38,896 nucleotides of DNA, taken from Spirochaetales bacterium (lineage in GTDB: Bacteria; Spirochaetota; Spirochaetia; DSM-27196; SKKC01). A program made the translations under genes and the position numbers. This document shows, piece by piece, positions 25,172 through 35,542 of this stretch (within the stretch, counting starts at the first letter, position 1; every line of letters begins with the position of its first letter). The notes under the pieces were generated by a model. The model made no database searches. It saw only the letters and a program-made list of their open reading frames with translations, and was not told where the DNA came from. The stretch covers positions 1-38,896 of the forward strand of contig SLIN01000123.1 in assembly GCA_007135605.1 (NCBI GenBank), given 5' to 3'.

Positions 25172-26301
25172 GGGCGAAACTCCGTGTAAAGTAGCACTCT
25201 ATCCTCGGTTCCAAAGGCGTAGTAGGAGCCACTGGACTGCGTCGAGTGTAATACGTCGGCAAAATCAATCGTGTACATCCGCTCCAGCGTGTCGGCGTAC
25301 CGGAACTCCAGTCGATGCCGATCGCCTACCGTTACGATCACGTAAATGAGGTTCTTCTCTTCGGCAAACCCGAGCGTTTCGACGCTTCCATTGACCTCGA
25401 CACGCGCACGCGCATCAAGATCGGTTCCATACACGTGGATGCTCTGTCCGCTGCCGATGATCGGACCGTCGCGACTGACAAGCAAGTGGATCGGGGAGCG
25501 AAGATCTTCATCGAGCGCATTGAGAACCTTGAGAGCGGGGTCTCCGGACCCTATATCGAAACGGGCGATCGAAGTCGGCTCGACGCCGCCGACAGCGTAC
25601 AGCCGTTCAGGGTCCGGCCCGGCTCCGAGCGCAATCACGGTGGGATGGCCGGAACCCGGCATCTCGAAGCTCCAGTGCCTCTCTCCATCGCTGTAAGCGC
25701 TCACAGTGCCGATAGCATCGCCCACAATGACCCGGTTATCGATCGCGACGGCGGCCGTAATCGGTGCAGGCACGGAAGTCCATCGCGGAGCGGCATCCAC
25801 GCCGCGGGAGACGTCGGCGATCTGTCGTCCATCGTCGCGCAACAGGAGAATTTCGGAATCGAAAAGCACAACACGACTCGCATCAGGATACTCGACCGTT
25901 TCGCCCGACCGGTCGAGCACGGTCAGCACACCGGTTTCCCGGTCCTCGCCCGCTGCCATCGTCTTGCCGATCTCATTGTAGGAGCCGGTCCGGAGAACGA
26001 ATGCATCGTCACTGGTGACGACACCTACGAAATCCCCCTGCCGCGCAGCGACTGCGGTAAGTGGCAGCGGAACACGCCCGTGCGCATATTCACCGCGGTG
26101 GTGTCCCGCGGCGACATCCCCGGAGCCAACGGTTTGCCGCGACGCACCGGCTGTGAGTTTGCCGGGATCCGAGAAATCCAGGCCCTTCACTACGGAAATG
26201 CCATATTCGGGCACAAGTCTCCGGGGAATAATGGCGAGCAGTATGAATGAGATGATCGCGAAGAGAATTGTGAACAGTACGAGACGCTTTCCGATGCCCA
26301 T
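25168..26301 (-). CDS. Membrane-anchored propeller-like protein
   Basis: This 377-residue protein has one N-terminal transmembrane helix (about 7-26, LVLFTILFAIISFILLAII) and a large extracytoplasmic beta-rich part. Repeats such as GDFVGVVTSDDAFVLR, VVLFDSEILLLRDDGRQIADVS and RVIVGDAIGTVSAYSDGERHWSFEMPG resemble WD40/PQQ beta-propeller blades. No catalytic motif is visible. It is coupled by ATGA overlap to the LytM-like gene, so the two may act together in the envelope. No clear ribosome binding site precedes its ATG, so the start is less certain. The function is unknown. Confidence 0.65.
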   Translation of the reverse strand: MGIGKRLVLFTILFAIISFILLAIIPRRLVPEYGISVVKGLDFSDPGKLTAGASRQTVGSGDVAAGHHRGEYAHGRVPLPLTAVAARQGDFVGVVTSDDAFVLRTGSYNEIGKTMAAGEDRETGVLTVLDRSGETVEYPDASRVVLFDSEILLLRDDGRQIADVSRGVDAAPRWTSVPAPITAAVAIDNRVIVGDAIGTVSAYSDGERHWSFEMPGSGHPTVIALGAGPDPERLYAVGGVEPTSIARFDIGSGDPALKVLNALDEDLRSPIHLLVSRDGPIIGSGQSIHVYGTDLDARARVEVNGSVETLGFAEEKNLIYVIVTVGDRHRLEFRYADTLERMYTIDFADVLHSTQSSGSYYAFGTEDRVLLYTEFRP

Positions 26302-26318
26302 TCGTTACGCTTTCGCGG

Positions 26319-27161
26319 TCAGGATGATTTCGTCTGCGTTGACGGTGTTTTTGACTTGGTTTTCGACGACGATTCCCGCCGGTCGTCGGCGTCCATTTTC
26401 TGCTTCCAGACTTCAATGCGTTTCTTTACCGTTTCCGCCTGGTCGCTCTCACCGACCAGCATTTGTATTCGGCGAAGCGCCTGTAGGTACTCGATCGCCA
26501 GTTTGAAGTCGTCGAGCCGGAGCGTCGAAAGCTCGTATCGCTCCCGGTATCGATCGGCGGCCCGTTGCAGCAGCTGTTTCGCCAGATTCAGATGGCCGTA
26601 ACGCTCTTCATAGTAATTGGCGCGCGGGTCGAGCCCGGCGACGAGAGTCTTAAGATTGAGCATGTTCTTCGTCACCGTTGCAAAACGCCCCTCGAGCTCG
26701 ACAAAGCTCCATTTCCACTTCGAGTTCTCGCCGAAGCTCTCCTCCACGCTGTCGATCGTAAAACCGAGCTTACGTATCAGGGCATAACGCTTGTCGACGC
26801 CGTACCGTTCGATTTGTTCCAGCCGATCCTCATACTCACTGAACGGCGCATCGATGAGATCGCTGGTAACCTCTTCGAGATAGATAATGCTCTGATAACA
26901 ACTCTTTCTCGAATCGTTGAGAAACGCCTCGTTCTTCACTCCCAGAAGGGCCAGGGAGATGCGGTTCAACAGTAAGTATCGGGAGGCGAGGTTAAGTCGC
27001 TCCTCGGCGAGATTCAACCGTTTGTACGCGGCGCCTTCAGCCTGCTTGTTCACCGCCTGGAGCACGTTCTTCTCCCAGGCAATCATCTGCTCGACTTCCG
27101 CCTTGTACTCTTTCACACGATCGAAGTATTGCTGTTTCGCCTCAGCCGAGATCTTGCCCAT
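26319..27161 (-). CDS. Helical protein of unknown function
   Basis: The 280-residue protein is almost wholly alpha-helical and highly charged, starting MGKISAEAKQQYFDRVKEY and ending in a Lys/Ser/Thr-rich tail. The middle contains Tyr- and Leu-rich helices such as RLNLASRYLLLNRISLALL, and the C-terminal third looks TPR-like (FKLAIEYLQALRRIQMLVGE). There is no signal peptide or membrane helix. The frame extends upstream to 27413 inside recN, but AGAGGG just before the ATG at 27161 sets the start, overlapping recN by 20 bases. I do not recognise the family. Confidence 0.7.
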   Translation of the reverse strand: MGKISAEAKQQYFDRVKEYKAEVEQMIAWEKNVLQAVNKQAEGAAYKRLNLAEERLNLASRYLLLNRISLALLGVKNEAFLNDSRKSCYQSIIYLEEVTSDLIDAPFSEYEDRLEQIERYGVDKRYALIRKLGFTIDSVEESFGENSKWKWSFVELEGRFATVTKNMLNLKTLVAGLDPRANYYEERYGHLNLAKQLLQRAADRYRERYELSTLRLDDFKLAIEYLQALRRIQMLVGESDQAETVKKRIEVWKQKMDADDRRESSSKTKSKTPSTQTKSS

Positions 27162-28848
27162 TACCCTCTTCCGATTTCCGCAGCATCTCCTCGGCATGTC
27201 GACGCGATACACTAACGGCGGCGTCGCCCGATAGCATACGCGCGATCTCCTCCACGCGATCGTCGTCACGTACCGGAGAAACCTCGGTGCTTGTACGGTC
27301 GCCACGGACACTCTTTTCCACGCGTATGTGATTATCGGCACGAACGGCAATCGTTGCAAGATGGGTGATGCAGAGTATCTGCTTGAATCGGCTGAGCGAA
27401 TAGAGGTACTCACCGACCTGCACCGCCACTTCGCCTCCGATTCCGGCGTCGATTTCGTCGAAAATCAACGTCGGCACATGATCGCTTTCGGCGAATGCGC
27501 TCTTGAGCGCAAGCATGACCCTAGAAATCTCACCTCCGGAGGCGATCGACCTCAACGGTTTCAGCGGCTCCCCGGGATTCGCGGCTAATCGAAATCGAAT
27601 CTGGTCGATACCGTGTGGTCCGCAGGCCGGCTGTCCGTCACTGTTTGATCGTCGCTCGACGGAGACGGAAAACCGGGTTTTCGGCATACCGAGTTTCTGT
27701 ACGCTTGCGACGATTGTCTTCTCCAAGTGCGCTGCCGCCTTTTTTCGTTTCTCAGAGATAGTGCGGGCTTCGGCGAGAATCTCGGATTGCCCCGTTTCGA
27801 TCTGCGCCGCGAGCGTTTCCTTGTCGTGTTCGTAGTTCTCGAGGTCCGCGAGTTCTTGTTCGGCCTCGTCGCAATACTGCAGCACTTCAGAAAGTGTGTT
27901 TCCGTACTTCTTCTCCAGCTTCCGGATAAGGGCGAGTCTCTCCTCCACCTCCTCGAGTCGTTCCGGAGAGAAACTCATCCTCTGCCGATAGTCGCCGATT
28001 GTCTCTGTTATGTCTTCCACCTCATAGAACGCATCGGCAAGGCGCGTCGACAGCCCCGAAAGCTCCTCGTCGATCGCGGTTACCTGGTCGACGAGCGTTC
28101 GTGCATGACGGAGCTCGGTAAGCGCACCTCGCTGGTTTTCACTCAGCGAAGCGTAAAGCTCCTCAATCAGCCCGTAGAGCTTCTCGTGTTGAGAGAGTAT
28201 CGTCCGCTCCTTCTCCAACTCCTCCTCTTCCCCGGGGGTCAGATGTGCGGCGCGAATCTCATCTACCGAAAAGCGGAGTAAATCGGCCTGACGCAGCCGT
28301 TCCCGTTCGCTCGTGAGAAGTTTCTCGTACCGCCGGCGGAGTGCCGCTATTTCCGAGAAATGCCGTGCGAACCCGGTAACCTCATCCTCGATTCCGGCAA
28401 ACTGATCGAGAAACCGTCTGTGGTTCTCTTCGACCATAAGCGACTGATGAGCATGCTGACCGTGAATATCGAAGAGCATCGTACCGAACTCCTCGAGATC
28501 CGATCGGGTAACCGGTGAGCTCTGGAGGTAGATCGGACTCCGGCCCTGGGTCTTCACCGTACGACGAACGACGACGCTACCGTCTTCATCCGCAATGCCA
28601 CGACCTTCCAGCCACTCGCGTGCAGGTTGATTCGAAGAGATATCGAATACTCCGCTCACTACCGCTTCTTCAGTTCCGGTACGGATCGAGCTCGTATCCG
28701 CTTTCACTCCCCTCAGTAATCCGAGCGCACCAACGAGAATCGACTTCCCTGCTCCGGTCTCGCCGCTGAGCACATTCATTCCGCGAGAAAAGCGAATGGT
28801 AAGTCGATCGATCAGTGCGTAATTCTGAATCGTCAGCTCTTCAAGCAC
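27142..28848 (-). CDS. recN: DNA repair protein RecN
   Basis: RecN is an SMC-like ATPase that helps tether and process DNA at double-strand breaks. Walker A GETGAGKS is at about residues 29-36. Two long coiled-coil arms follow, around a hinge-like middle. The ABC signature ASGGEISRVMLALK and Walker B LIFDEIDAGIGGEVAVQVG lie near the C-terminus. The frame runs up to 29100, but RecN proteins begin MLEELxIxNxALI. This matches the GTG at 28848 (LEELTIQNYALIDRL), which has GGAAGG upstream and overlaps the nadK stop by eight bases. That gives 568 residues, the normal size. Confidence 0.96.
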   Translation of the reverse strand: MLEELTIQNYALIDRLTIRFSRGMNVLSGETGAGKSILVGALGLLRGVKADTSSIRTGTEEAVVSGVFDISSNQPAREWLEGRGIADEDGSVVVRRTVKTQGRSPIYLQSSPVTRSDLEEFGTMLFDIHGQHAHQSLMVEENHRRFLDQFAGIEDEVTGFARHFSEIAALRRRYEKLLTSERERLRQADLLRFSVDEIRAAHLTPGEEEELEKERTILSQHEKLYGLIEELYASLSENQRGALTELRHARTLVDQVTAIDEELSGLSTRLADAFYEVEDITETIGDYRQRMSFSPERLEEVEERLALIRKLEKKYGNTLSEVLQYCDEAEQELADLENYEHDKETLAAQIETGQSEILAEARTISEKRKKAAAHLEKTIVASVQKLGMPKTRFSVSVERRSNSDGQPACGPHGIDQIRFRLAANPGEPLKPLRSIASGGEISRVMLALKSAFAESDHVPTLIFDEIDAGIGGEVAVQVGEYLYSLSRFKQILCITHLATIAVRADNHIRVEKSVRGDRTSTEVSPVRDDDRVEEIARMLSGDAAVSVSRRHAEEMLRKSEEGNGQDLG

Positions 28849-29815
28849 CGCCCGACCTTCCCGGGGAAACACCTGGATTCTCTGTTTCGGCGGAAGTAAC
28901 CGGTGTTCCGTGTTCCGATTCTCCGTTTTCTTCGCCACCCGCCCATCCGAGCTTACGTCGAAGCACCTCGTAGAACGACCGCTCGCCCGAGCGTACGATC
29001 GCCGCGCTCCAATCGCAACGGCGTACGGTAACAAGGTCATCGGGACGGATGTGGAAAACGGTCTGACCGTCGACAGTGAGAATGAGATCTTCCCGCTCAT
29101 ATTCGTTCACAAGTATCCTCAACTCCTCACTACCGGGGAAAACGAGCGGACGATTGCTCAATGTGAACGGACATATCGGATTCATGAGCATTGCGTCGAG
29201 CTCAGGGTGTAGAATCGGCCCTCCGGCCGCAACCGAATAGCCGGTGGATCCGGTCGGTGTGGAGATAATGAGTCCGTCGGCCCGATAGCGCGCTACGATA
29301 TCGGTGCTGTTCCGCACCGTCAGGTGGATGATTCTGACGGATTTCGAGGTACCACCCGAGGAGATAACCATGTCGTTCAGAGCGGTAAACTCACCTATTC
29401 GCTGTTCCGAGCGTTCGACCGTTACCGACAACAGCATCCGATTGCTGGTCGACAACGCCCCGTCGCACCACGACCGGAGCGCCGTTTTCCACTGATCGGG
29501 GGAAACCTCGGTAATAAACCCGAATCGACCGAGGTTGATCGGTAGAATCGGAACGCCGGCGGGAGCGAGTAAACGGGCACAGAAGAGGACCGTCCCGTCG
29601 CCCCCGAGGCAGATGGCAAGGTCGAACTCTTCAACAGGGAGTTTCGATGCTTGCCCCTGAAAGGCAAACACGGTGACGGATACACCGGATTCTTCCAGGA
29701 ACGATCGTATCTCATCGCACAGCGGGCCGGCGACTTTCTTGTCGAGATTTGCGACAAGGAGTACCCGCCGCAGCGAATGTGTGTTGGCCGGAGCGCCGAC
29801 AGTACCAGTAGCCAT
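28841..29815 (-). CDS. nadK: NAD kinase
   Basis: NadK phosphorylates NAD to NADP in the cytoplasm. The GGDGT motif (residues 71-75), INLGRFGFITEV, ALNDMVISSGG and the conserved glycine-rich ADGLIISTPTGSTGYSVAAGGPILHP stretch are all present. After the catalytic domain, about 35 extra residues rich in Gly, Glu and Ser form a probably disordered tail. The frame opens at 29911, but MATGTV at 29815 follows a consensus-like promoter only seven or so bases away, so translation is probably near-leaderless. No Shine-Dalgarno is evident. It overlaps recN by eight bases. Confidence 0.95.
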   Translation of the reverse strand: MATGTVGAPANTHSLRRVLLVANLDKKVAGPLCDEIRSFLEESGVSVTVFAFQGQASKLPVEEFDLAICLGGDGTVLFCARLLAPAGVPILPINLGRFGFITEVSPDQWKTALRSWCDGALSTSNRMLLSVTVERSEQRIGEFTALNDMVISSGGTSKSVRIIHLTVRNSTDIVARYRADGLIISTPTGSTGYSVAAGGPILHPELDAMLMNPICPFTLSNRPLVFPGSEELRILVNEYEREDLILTVDGQTVFHIRPDDLVTVRRCDWSAAIVRSGERSFYEVLRRKLGWAGGEENGESEHGTPVTSAETENPGVSPGRSGGA

Positions 29816-29828
29816 TATACGATGGACC

Positions 29829-29857
29829 ACTATAGCTTCCGCGTATCTCCATGTAAA
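29829..29857 (-). promoter_or_regulatory. Promoter of the nadK-recN gene group
   Basis: Minus strand: -35 TTTACA (29857-29852), a 17-base spacer and -10 TATAGT (29834-29829), each five of six to consensus. The expected start point (about 29822) is roughly seven bases from the nadK ATG, too close for a normal ribosome binding site. Confidence 0.7.
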
Positions 29858-29861
29858 CGGG

Positions 29862-30902
29862 TCAATACAAGCGCAATCCGGACCCTTCCGCGGATTCCCG
29901 GTACTCAGCATACCGGATTACCTCGGGGCGATACTCGAAATGGATCGGATCAAAACCGACCCATTTCCCGCCCCACACGAAATCGTGCCGTTCGAATGCA
30001 TCGACTATCGGCTGCGGAACGGTGAATCGCAGACGCAACGGGAGCGACCACCACTCCACAATCCCGGACTGTTGCGCCCATCTCCAGTATCCGAAACCGC
30101 CGCGCCAGTTTCTCGGCAACAGATCGACCGCAGCTCCATACGAGTGGAAGCTCCGGGAGGCGGAGCCGAATATGTCGCGCCAGAAGAAGCCGCTGACTTG
30201 TCGAATATTCCGTACGAACGCAGCGACGCTCTCATCGTCAGAGGCCGCCTCGTAGATGTCGGCTTCAACCCTTCGCAGCGGTTCGATCAGCATCGGGTGT
30301 ACTCGCGTTCCATAACCGAGAAAGGTCGTTCGCTCCATAGCGCGATCTGCTTCCTGCAGTGACGTTACGTCGTACAACGCCTCGTAAAACGCCTGATGCC
30401 GTCCTCGCTCGATCCAGACGTCATCGCCGGGACCGTCACCGGCGTAGCGCATGCGCATCATCTCAACGAACTCTTCATCGTAGTCGGGGACCTCGTGCTC
30501 CCCGAGGCGGTAATCGTAGAACCGAATCGACGAATACTCCTCGGTTCCAACCCGTTCCTCTTCGGGAAGCAATCGACCATCGGACCACACGAACCACTGC
30601 TCGCCGATTCTGAGCGACCACTCTCCATTCCGTACCGCTCTCTCCGAGATTCGACCGGCATACGCCTCGTAGAGCCAGCCGGTGGCAAGCGCACCGACCG
30701 TCCGCGAATCGATCTCGGTCGGATCCATCGGCCGCGAGTGGTCGAATGTGGGAATGGATTTCTCGTCCTCTTTGTTGGAGTTGGCCAGTGCCGGGACGGT
30801 TTCGCTGGGGTAACCGACGCCGTGAGCGGCCGTACGAATCATCGCCAGCGCAGCGATAAATGTGAGAAAAGCGGCCACGGCAAGGTTAGCACGTTGAGGC
30901 AT
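29862..30902 (-). CDS. M15-type D,D-peptidase-like exported protein
   Basis: A signal-like N-terminus (LAVAAFLTFIAALAMIRTAAHG) is followed by a mature part of about 320 residues. Near the C-terminus are SFHSYGAAVDLLP and DPIHFEYRP, the paired His/Asp and His motifs of M15 zinc peptidases (D-alanyl-D-alanine carboxypeptidase or LD-carboxypeptidase-like). It probably trims cell-wall peptides outside the cytoplasmic membrane. The upstream half is a family-specific region. The frame starts at a TTG (30905), but the ATG at 30902 has GGGAG six bases upstream. It follows the DegT-like gene by about 40 bases and ends just before the nadK promoter. Confidence 0.78.
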   Translation of the reverse strand: MPQRANLAVAAFLTFIAALAMIRTAAHGVGYPSETVPALANSNKEDEKSIPTFDHSRPMDPTEIDSRTVGALATGWLYEAYAGRISERAVRNGEWSLRIGEQWFVWSDGRLLPEEERVGTEEYSSIRFYDYRLGEHEVPDYDEEFVEMMRMRYAGDGPGDDVWIERGRHQAFYEALYDVTSLQEADRAMERTTFLGYGTRVHPMLIEPLRRVEADIYEAASDDESVAAFVRNIRQVSGFFWRDIFGSASRSFHSYGAAVDLLPRNWRGGFGYWRWAQQSGIVEWWSLPLRLRFTVPQPIVDAFERHDFVWGGKWVGFDPIHFEYRPEVIRYAEYRESAEGSGLRLY

Positions 30903-30941
30903 CAACTACTCCCGAACTCGATAGCGACAACATCAACCGCG

Positions 30942-31976
30942 CTACGGAAGTGTCGACAGCACACGCGAGATTCGCTCGACATCGCCTTTCGTCAAGGTCG
31001 GATACAGCGGAAAGAGAACGCAGCGCAGCAGTAGCGCCGAAGCGTTGGGAAACGCTTCGGCGGTGCAGGCACCCCATGAATCGGCAATCGCCATGACAGA
31101 CTCCGCGAACGCCCATACGACTTCTACATCCTTCTTTCGCGCATAGCCGATAACATCCTTTGCCGCCCCATCGAGCAGTACCGGAAATGCAAAAGGCACG
31201 CTCGACTCCGATCCGGCGAGACTCCGATGCCGGCCTCGCATCGCCGAGCGACGGAAGAGGTCGGCCACTTCACGCCGACGGGCAATGTAGCTTTCGAGCG
31301 ACCGCATCTGCGCGAGGCCGAGCGCCGCGTTCATGTCCGGCAGCAGCGCAGTCGGCCTCAACGATTCGACCGCCTTTTTCAGGGCCGAACGTTCGGCCCG
31401 TCCACGCGCAACGAGCGCCGCCCCACCGCCGGTCGTAAAAACGGCCTCCGGTTCCAGGCTGAGAATCGTGTAGCGCCCGATCGTACCGATGGTGGGCGAA
31501 TCCTCCCCCGCCCCCAATCCGTGGGAGGCATCTTCCACGATCGGAATGTCCAGCTGCTTGAATCGAACGAGCGAATCGGCAGCTCCGAGCGGACAGTCGA
31601 GCAGTACCGCCTTGGGAGATGCATCGCCGACTATTCGCTCTGCCATGTCGATATCCAGCATTCCGGTCGATTGATCCACCTCGCAGAATACCGGCTCGAT
31701 TTTCCTCGCACGAAGGACGTCCGCGTACACCGCAGGCGCCAACGGGGAAATCAGCAGCTTGTCTCCGGAACCGAGACCGAGTGAATCGAATGCCAATGTG
31801 ATGGCACGCTCGTACTCACGAACCGCGATCGCCGATGCGCCGTCCAAGCGCCGAGCGAGCTCGGAGGTGAACTCATCGAGGCGTACGCCGGGACCGAGCT
31901 GATCGCTGACCATGCAGGTGAGTACCGAATTCATGTCTTTTCGGCGGATGGAAGGCCTGGTGACTGATATTGCCAT
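30942..31976 (-). CDS. DegT/DnrJ-fold protein lacking the PLP lysine
   Basis: The 344-residue protein has the fold-type I pattern of DegT/DnrJ/EryC1/StrS sugar aminotransferases. An N-terminal substrate region is followed by the large-domain IVEDASHGLGA motif (Asp149 would contact the PLP pyridine) and the ILSLEPEAVFTTGGGAALVA segment. In active members this segment reads S-F-H-P-x-K-x-x-T-T-G-E-G-G; here the lysine position is Ala178 (codon GCC) and the Glu is Gly. No nearby Lys replaces it. The C-terminal small domain is shortened in comparison with active enzymes. It is probably not a classical aminotransferase; whether it still binds PLP is unknown. It begins seven bases after cheW. Confidence 0.75.
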   Translation of the reverse strand: MAISVTRPSIRRKDMNSVLTCMVSDQLGPGVRLDEFTSELARRLDGASAIAVREYERAITLAFDSLGLGSGDKLLISPLAPAVYADVLRARKIEPVFCEVDQSTGMLDIDMAERIVGDASPKAVLLDCPLGAADSLVRFKQLDIPIVEDASHGLGAGEDSPTIGTIGRYTILSLEPEAVFTTGGGAALVARGRAERSALKKAVESLRPTALLPDMNAALGLAQMRSLESYIARRREVADLFRRSAMRGRHRSLAGSESSVPFAFPVLLDGAAKDVIGYARKKDVEVVWAFAESVMAIADSWGACTAEAFPNASALLLRCVLFPLYPTLTKGDVERISRVLSTLP

Positions 31977-31982
31977 TCTCGA

Positions 31983-32453
31983 CTACACGTTCATGCGACC
32001 GATGGCTTCAAGCTCTCGCACGTTGAAAAGCCTCCGGGTATTGAGAATGATGAGGTAGTGATCATCACGGTGAACAACGCCTTCGATATACTCCGCTCCG
32101 ATACCCGAAATCATCTCCGGCGGTCTCTGGATCGCACTCCGATCCACGGTTACGACACGTTCCACCTTGTCGATCATGACCGCGAGCAACATGTCATCGA
32201 GCCGGATAATGACGAATCCGCTCAACAACTCATCGCCTTCTTCCAACTGTGCCTTCTGGATGTGGAATCGCCGGTGCAGATTAATCACCGGTATAATATC
32301 ACCGCGAAGATTGAAAATGCCTTCGACGTATACCGGAGCATTCGGCACCGGCCGTACGTCTTCGACTTTCACGATGCCCTCTACTTCCATAATATCTATA
32401 CCGTACTGCTCGGCGCCGAGCTGAAACGTGACGAGCTGCAGCTGATCGGCCAT
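31983..32453 (-). CDS. cheW: Chemotaxis coupling protein CheW
   Basis: CheW couples chemoreceptors to the CheA kinase in the membrane array. The 156-residue protein is one CheW domain: QLVTFQLGAEQYGIDIMEVEGI, VPNAPVYVEGIFNLRGDIIPVINL and the C-terminal YIEGVVHRDDHYLIILN. The frame extends to 32522, but GGAGGAAGC directly before the ATG at 32453 (MADQLQLV) fixes the start. Spirochaetes usually encode several CheW proteins; this one is not next to cheA. It stands between the 261-residue unknown and the DegT-like protein. Confidence 0.95.
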   Translation of the reverse strand: MADQLQLVTFQLGAEQYGIDIMEVEGIVKVEDVRPVPNAPVYVEGIFNLRGDIIPVINLHRRFHIQKAQLEEGDELLSGFVIIRLDDMLLAVMIDKVERVVTVDRSAIQRPPEMISGIGAEYIEGVVHRDDHYLIILNTRRLFNVRELEAIGRMNV

Positions 32454-32528
32454 GCTTCCTCCGTACCTCGGCATACTAAATGCCCGGCCATCCCCGCGCA
32501 AGCCCGGAGGGCGCCGGAACATACCGGT

Positions 32529-33314
32529 CTACATCGATCGCCAGAACTTGAAGTGGCGCTTCTCGATCTCGGTGAGTGGCGGCATCGGGAAGAACCGGCT
32601 CTCGCTCTGCGAAGCGAACATGAACCCGTGACGGATAAGCTTATACGAGATCTCGTCGAGCGAGCTGTCGACACAGAGACCTTTCGTGTGCTTATCCGGA
32701 TATCGCCGCACCTCGTTAAATGCATCGCGCAGGGACGAGGGATGTATGTTTTTCACCGGAGATTCCATGAACGGATTGTGCTCGAACTCTTCGAGAAACT
32801 CGACGATGTTTACGTCGAGCTGGGTGTAGAGTTGCTTTGGAGCGCTCTTGTAGTTCTCCGGGTTGGTAATATACGCCCCGAAATCGCGAAAATCGTAATC
32901 CGAGAGCACGAGCATTCCCATCGGCGCGATTTCCGCATAGATCCGCACGAACCCCTCCTCGTACGGATTCTCGTACTCTCCGGGTTCGAGCCCGAAGCAG
33001 TGACCTTCCTGAGTAGCAAGGTACAGCATGCGGATCGCGGAGATATCGATATGCTCGAGCACCCGGTAGGTCGCGATGAATTTCGTCGCTTTCGGGCGGC
33101 CGTCTTCGTGGGGTCTTAGGTTGGCAAATACCTCCTCAATACGGAAATACGGGTTACGAAACGAATTATCTATCTCGGCAAAAATCACCTTCCCGGGGTA
33201 GTGCTGTGACGAGCCGGAGGTGTAATGTTTGGCAAACTGCTCGGGTGTCAACTGAGAGGCAACCAGCGCATCGTTCGGATGGAAGATGGCGTAGAGTCGA
33301 TTCGTGAGTTCCAT
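32529..33314 (-). CDS. Conserved-looking protein of unknown function
   Basis: This 261-residue protein has no signal peptide or membrane helix and is rich in Phe, Tyr and His. It begins [20 protein letters not shown], has a middle with [21 protein letters not shown] and ends [21 protein letters not shown]. The composition looks like a folded cytoplasmic enzyme or sensor rather than a scaffold, but no known motif is seen. Its ATG directly follows the hppA TGA (TGAATG), so it is translationally coupled to the pyrophosphatase, and cheW follows after 75 bases. Confidence 0.75.
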   Translation of the reverse strand: MELTNRLYAIFHPNDALVASQLTPEQFAKHYTSGSSQHYPGKVIFAEIDNSFRNPYFRIEEVFANLRPHEDGRPKATKFIATYRVLEHIDISAIRMLYLATQEGHCFGLEPGEYENPYEEGFVRIYAEIAPMGMLVLSDYDFRDFGAYITNPENYKSAPKQLYTQLDVNIVEFLEEFEHNPFMESPVKNIHPSSLRDAFNEVRRYPDKHTKGLCVDSSLDEISYKLIRHGFMFASQSESRFFPMPPLTEIEKRHFKFWRSM

Positions 33315-35378
<2,064 letters not shown>

Positions 35379-35542
35379 AAGCTTAATCTCCGCTTCGCTG
35401 TACATTCCGGCAGAGCGACTGCTCGCATTTTCCTCAAACAGTTCGGCCGACCGACACCGGAGAGCGCATGAGAGACCCGCCGCTCACCGCACTAAGCGAG
35501 AGCGACGGGTATTCGTGAGCATATAGAACGGGTCACGTTGTA

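Noticed and set aside
28849-29100. N-terminal extension of recN into nadK
   Set aside because: RecN begins at the LEELTIQNYALI segment; the upstream part is a shadow of nadK.
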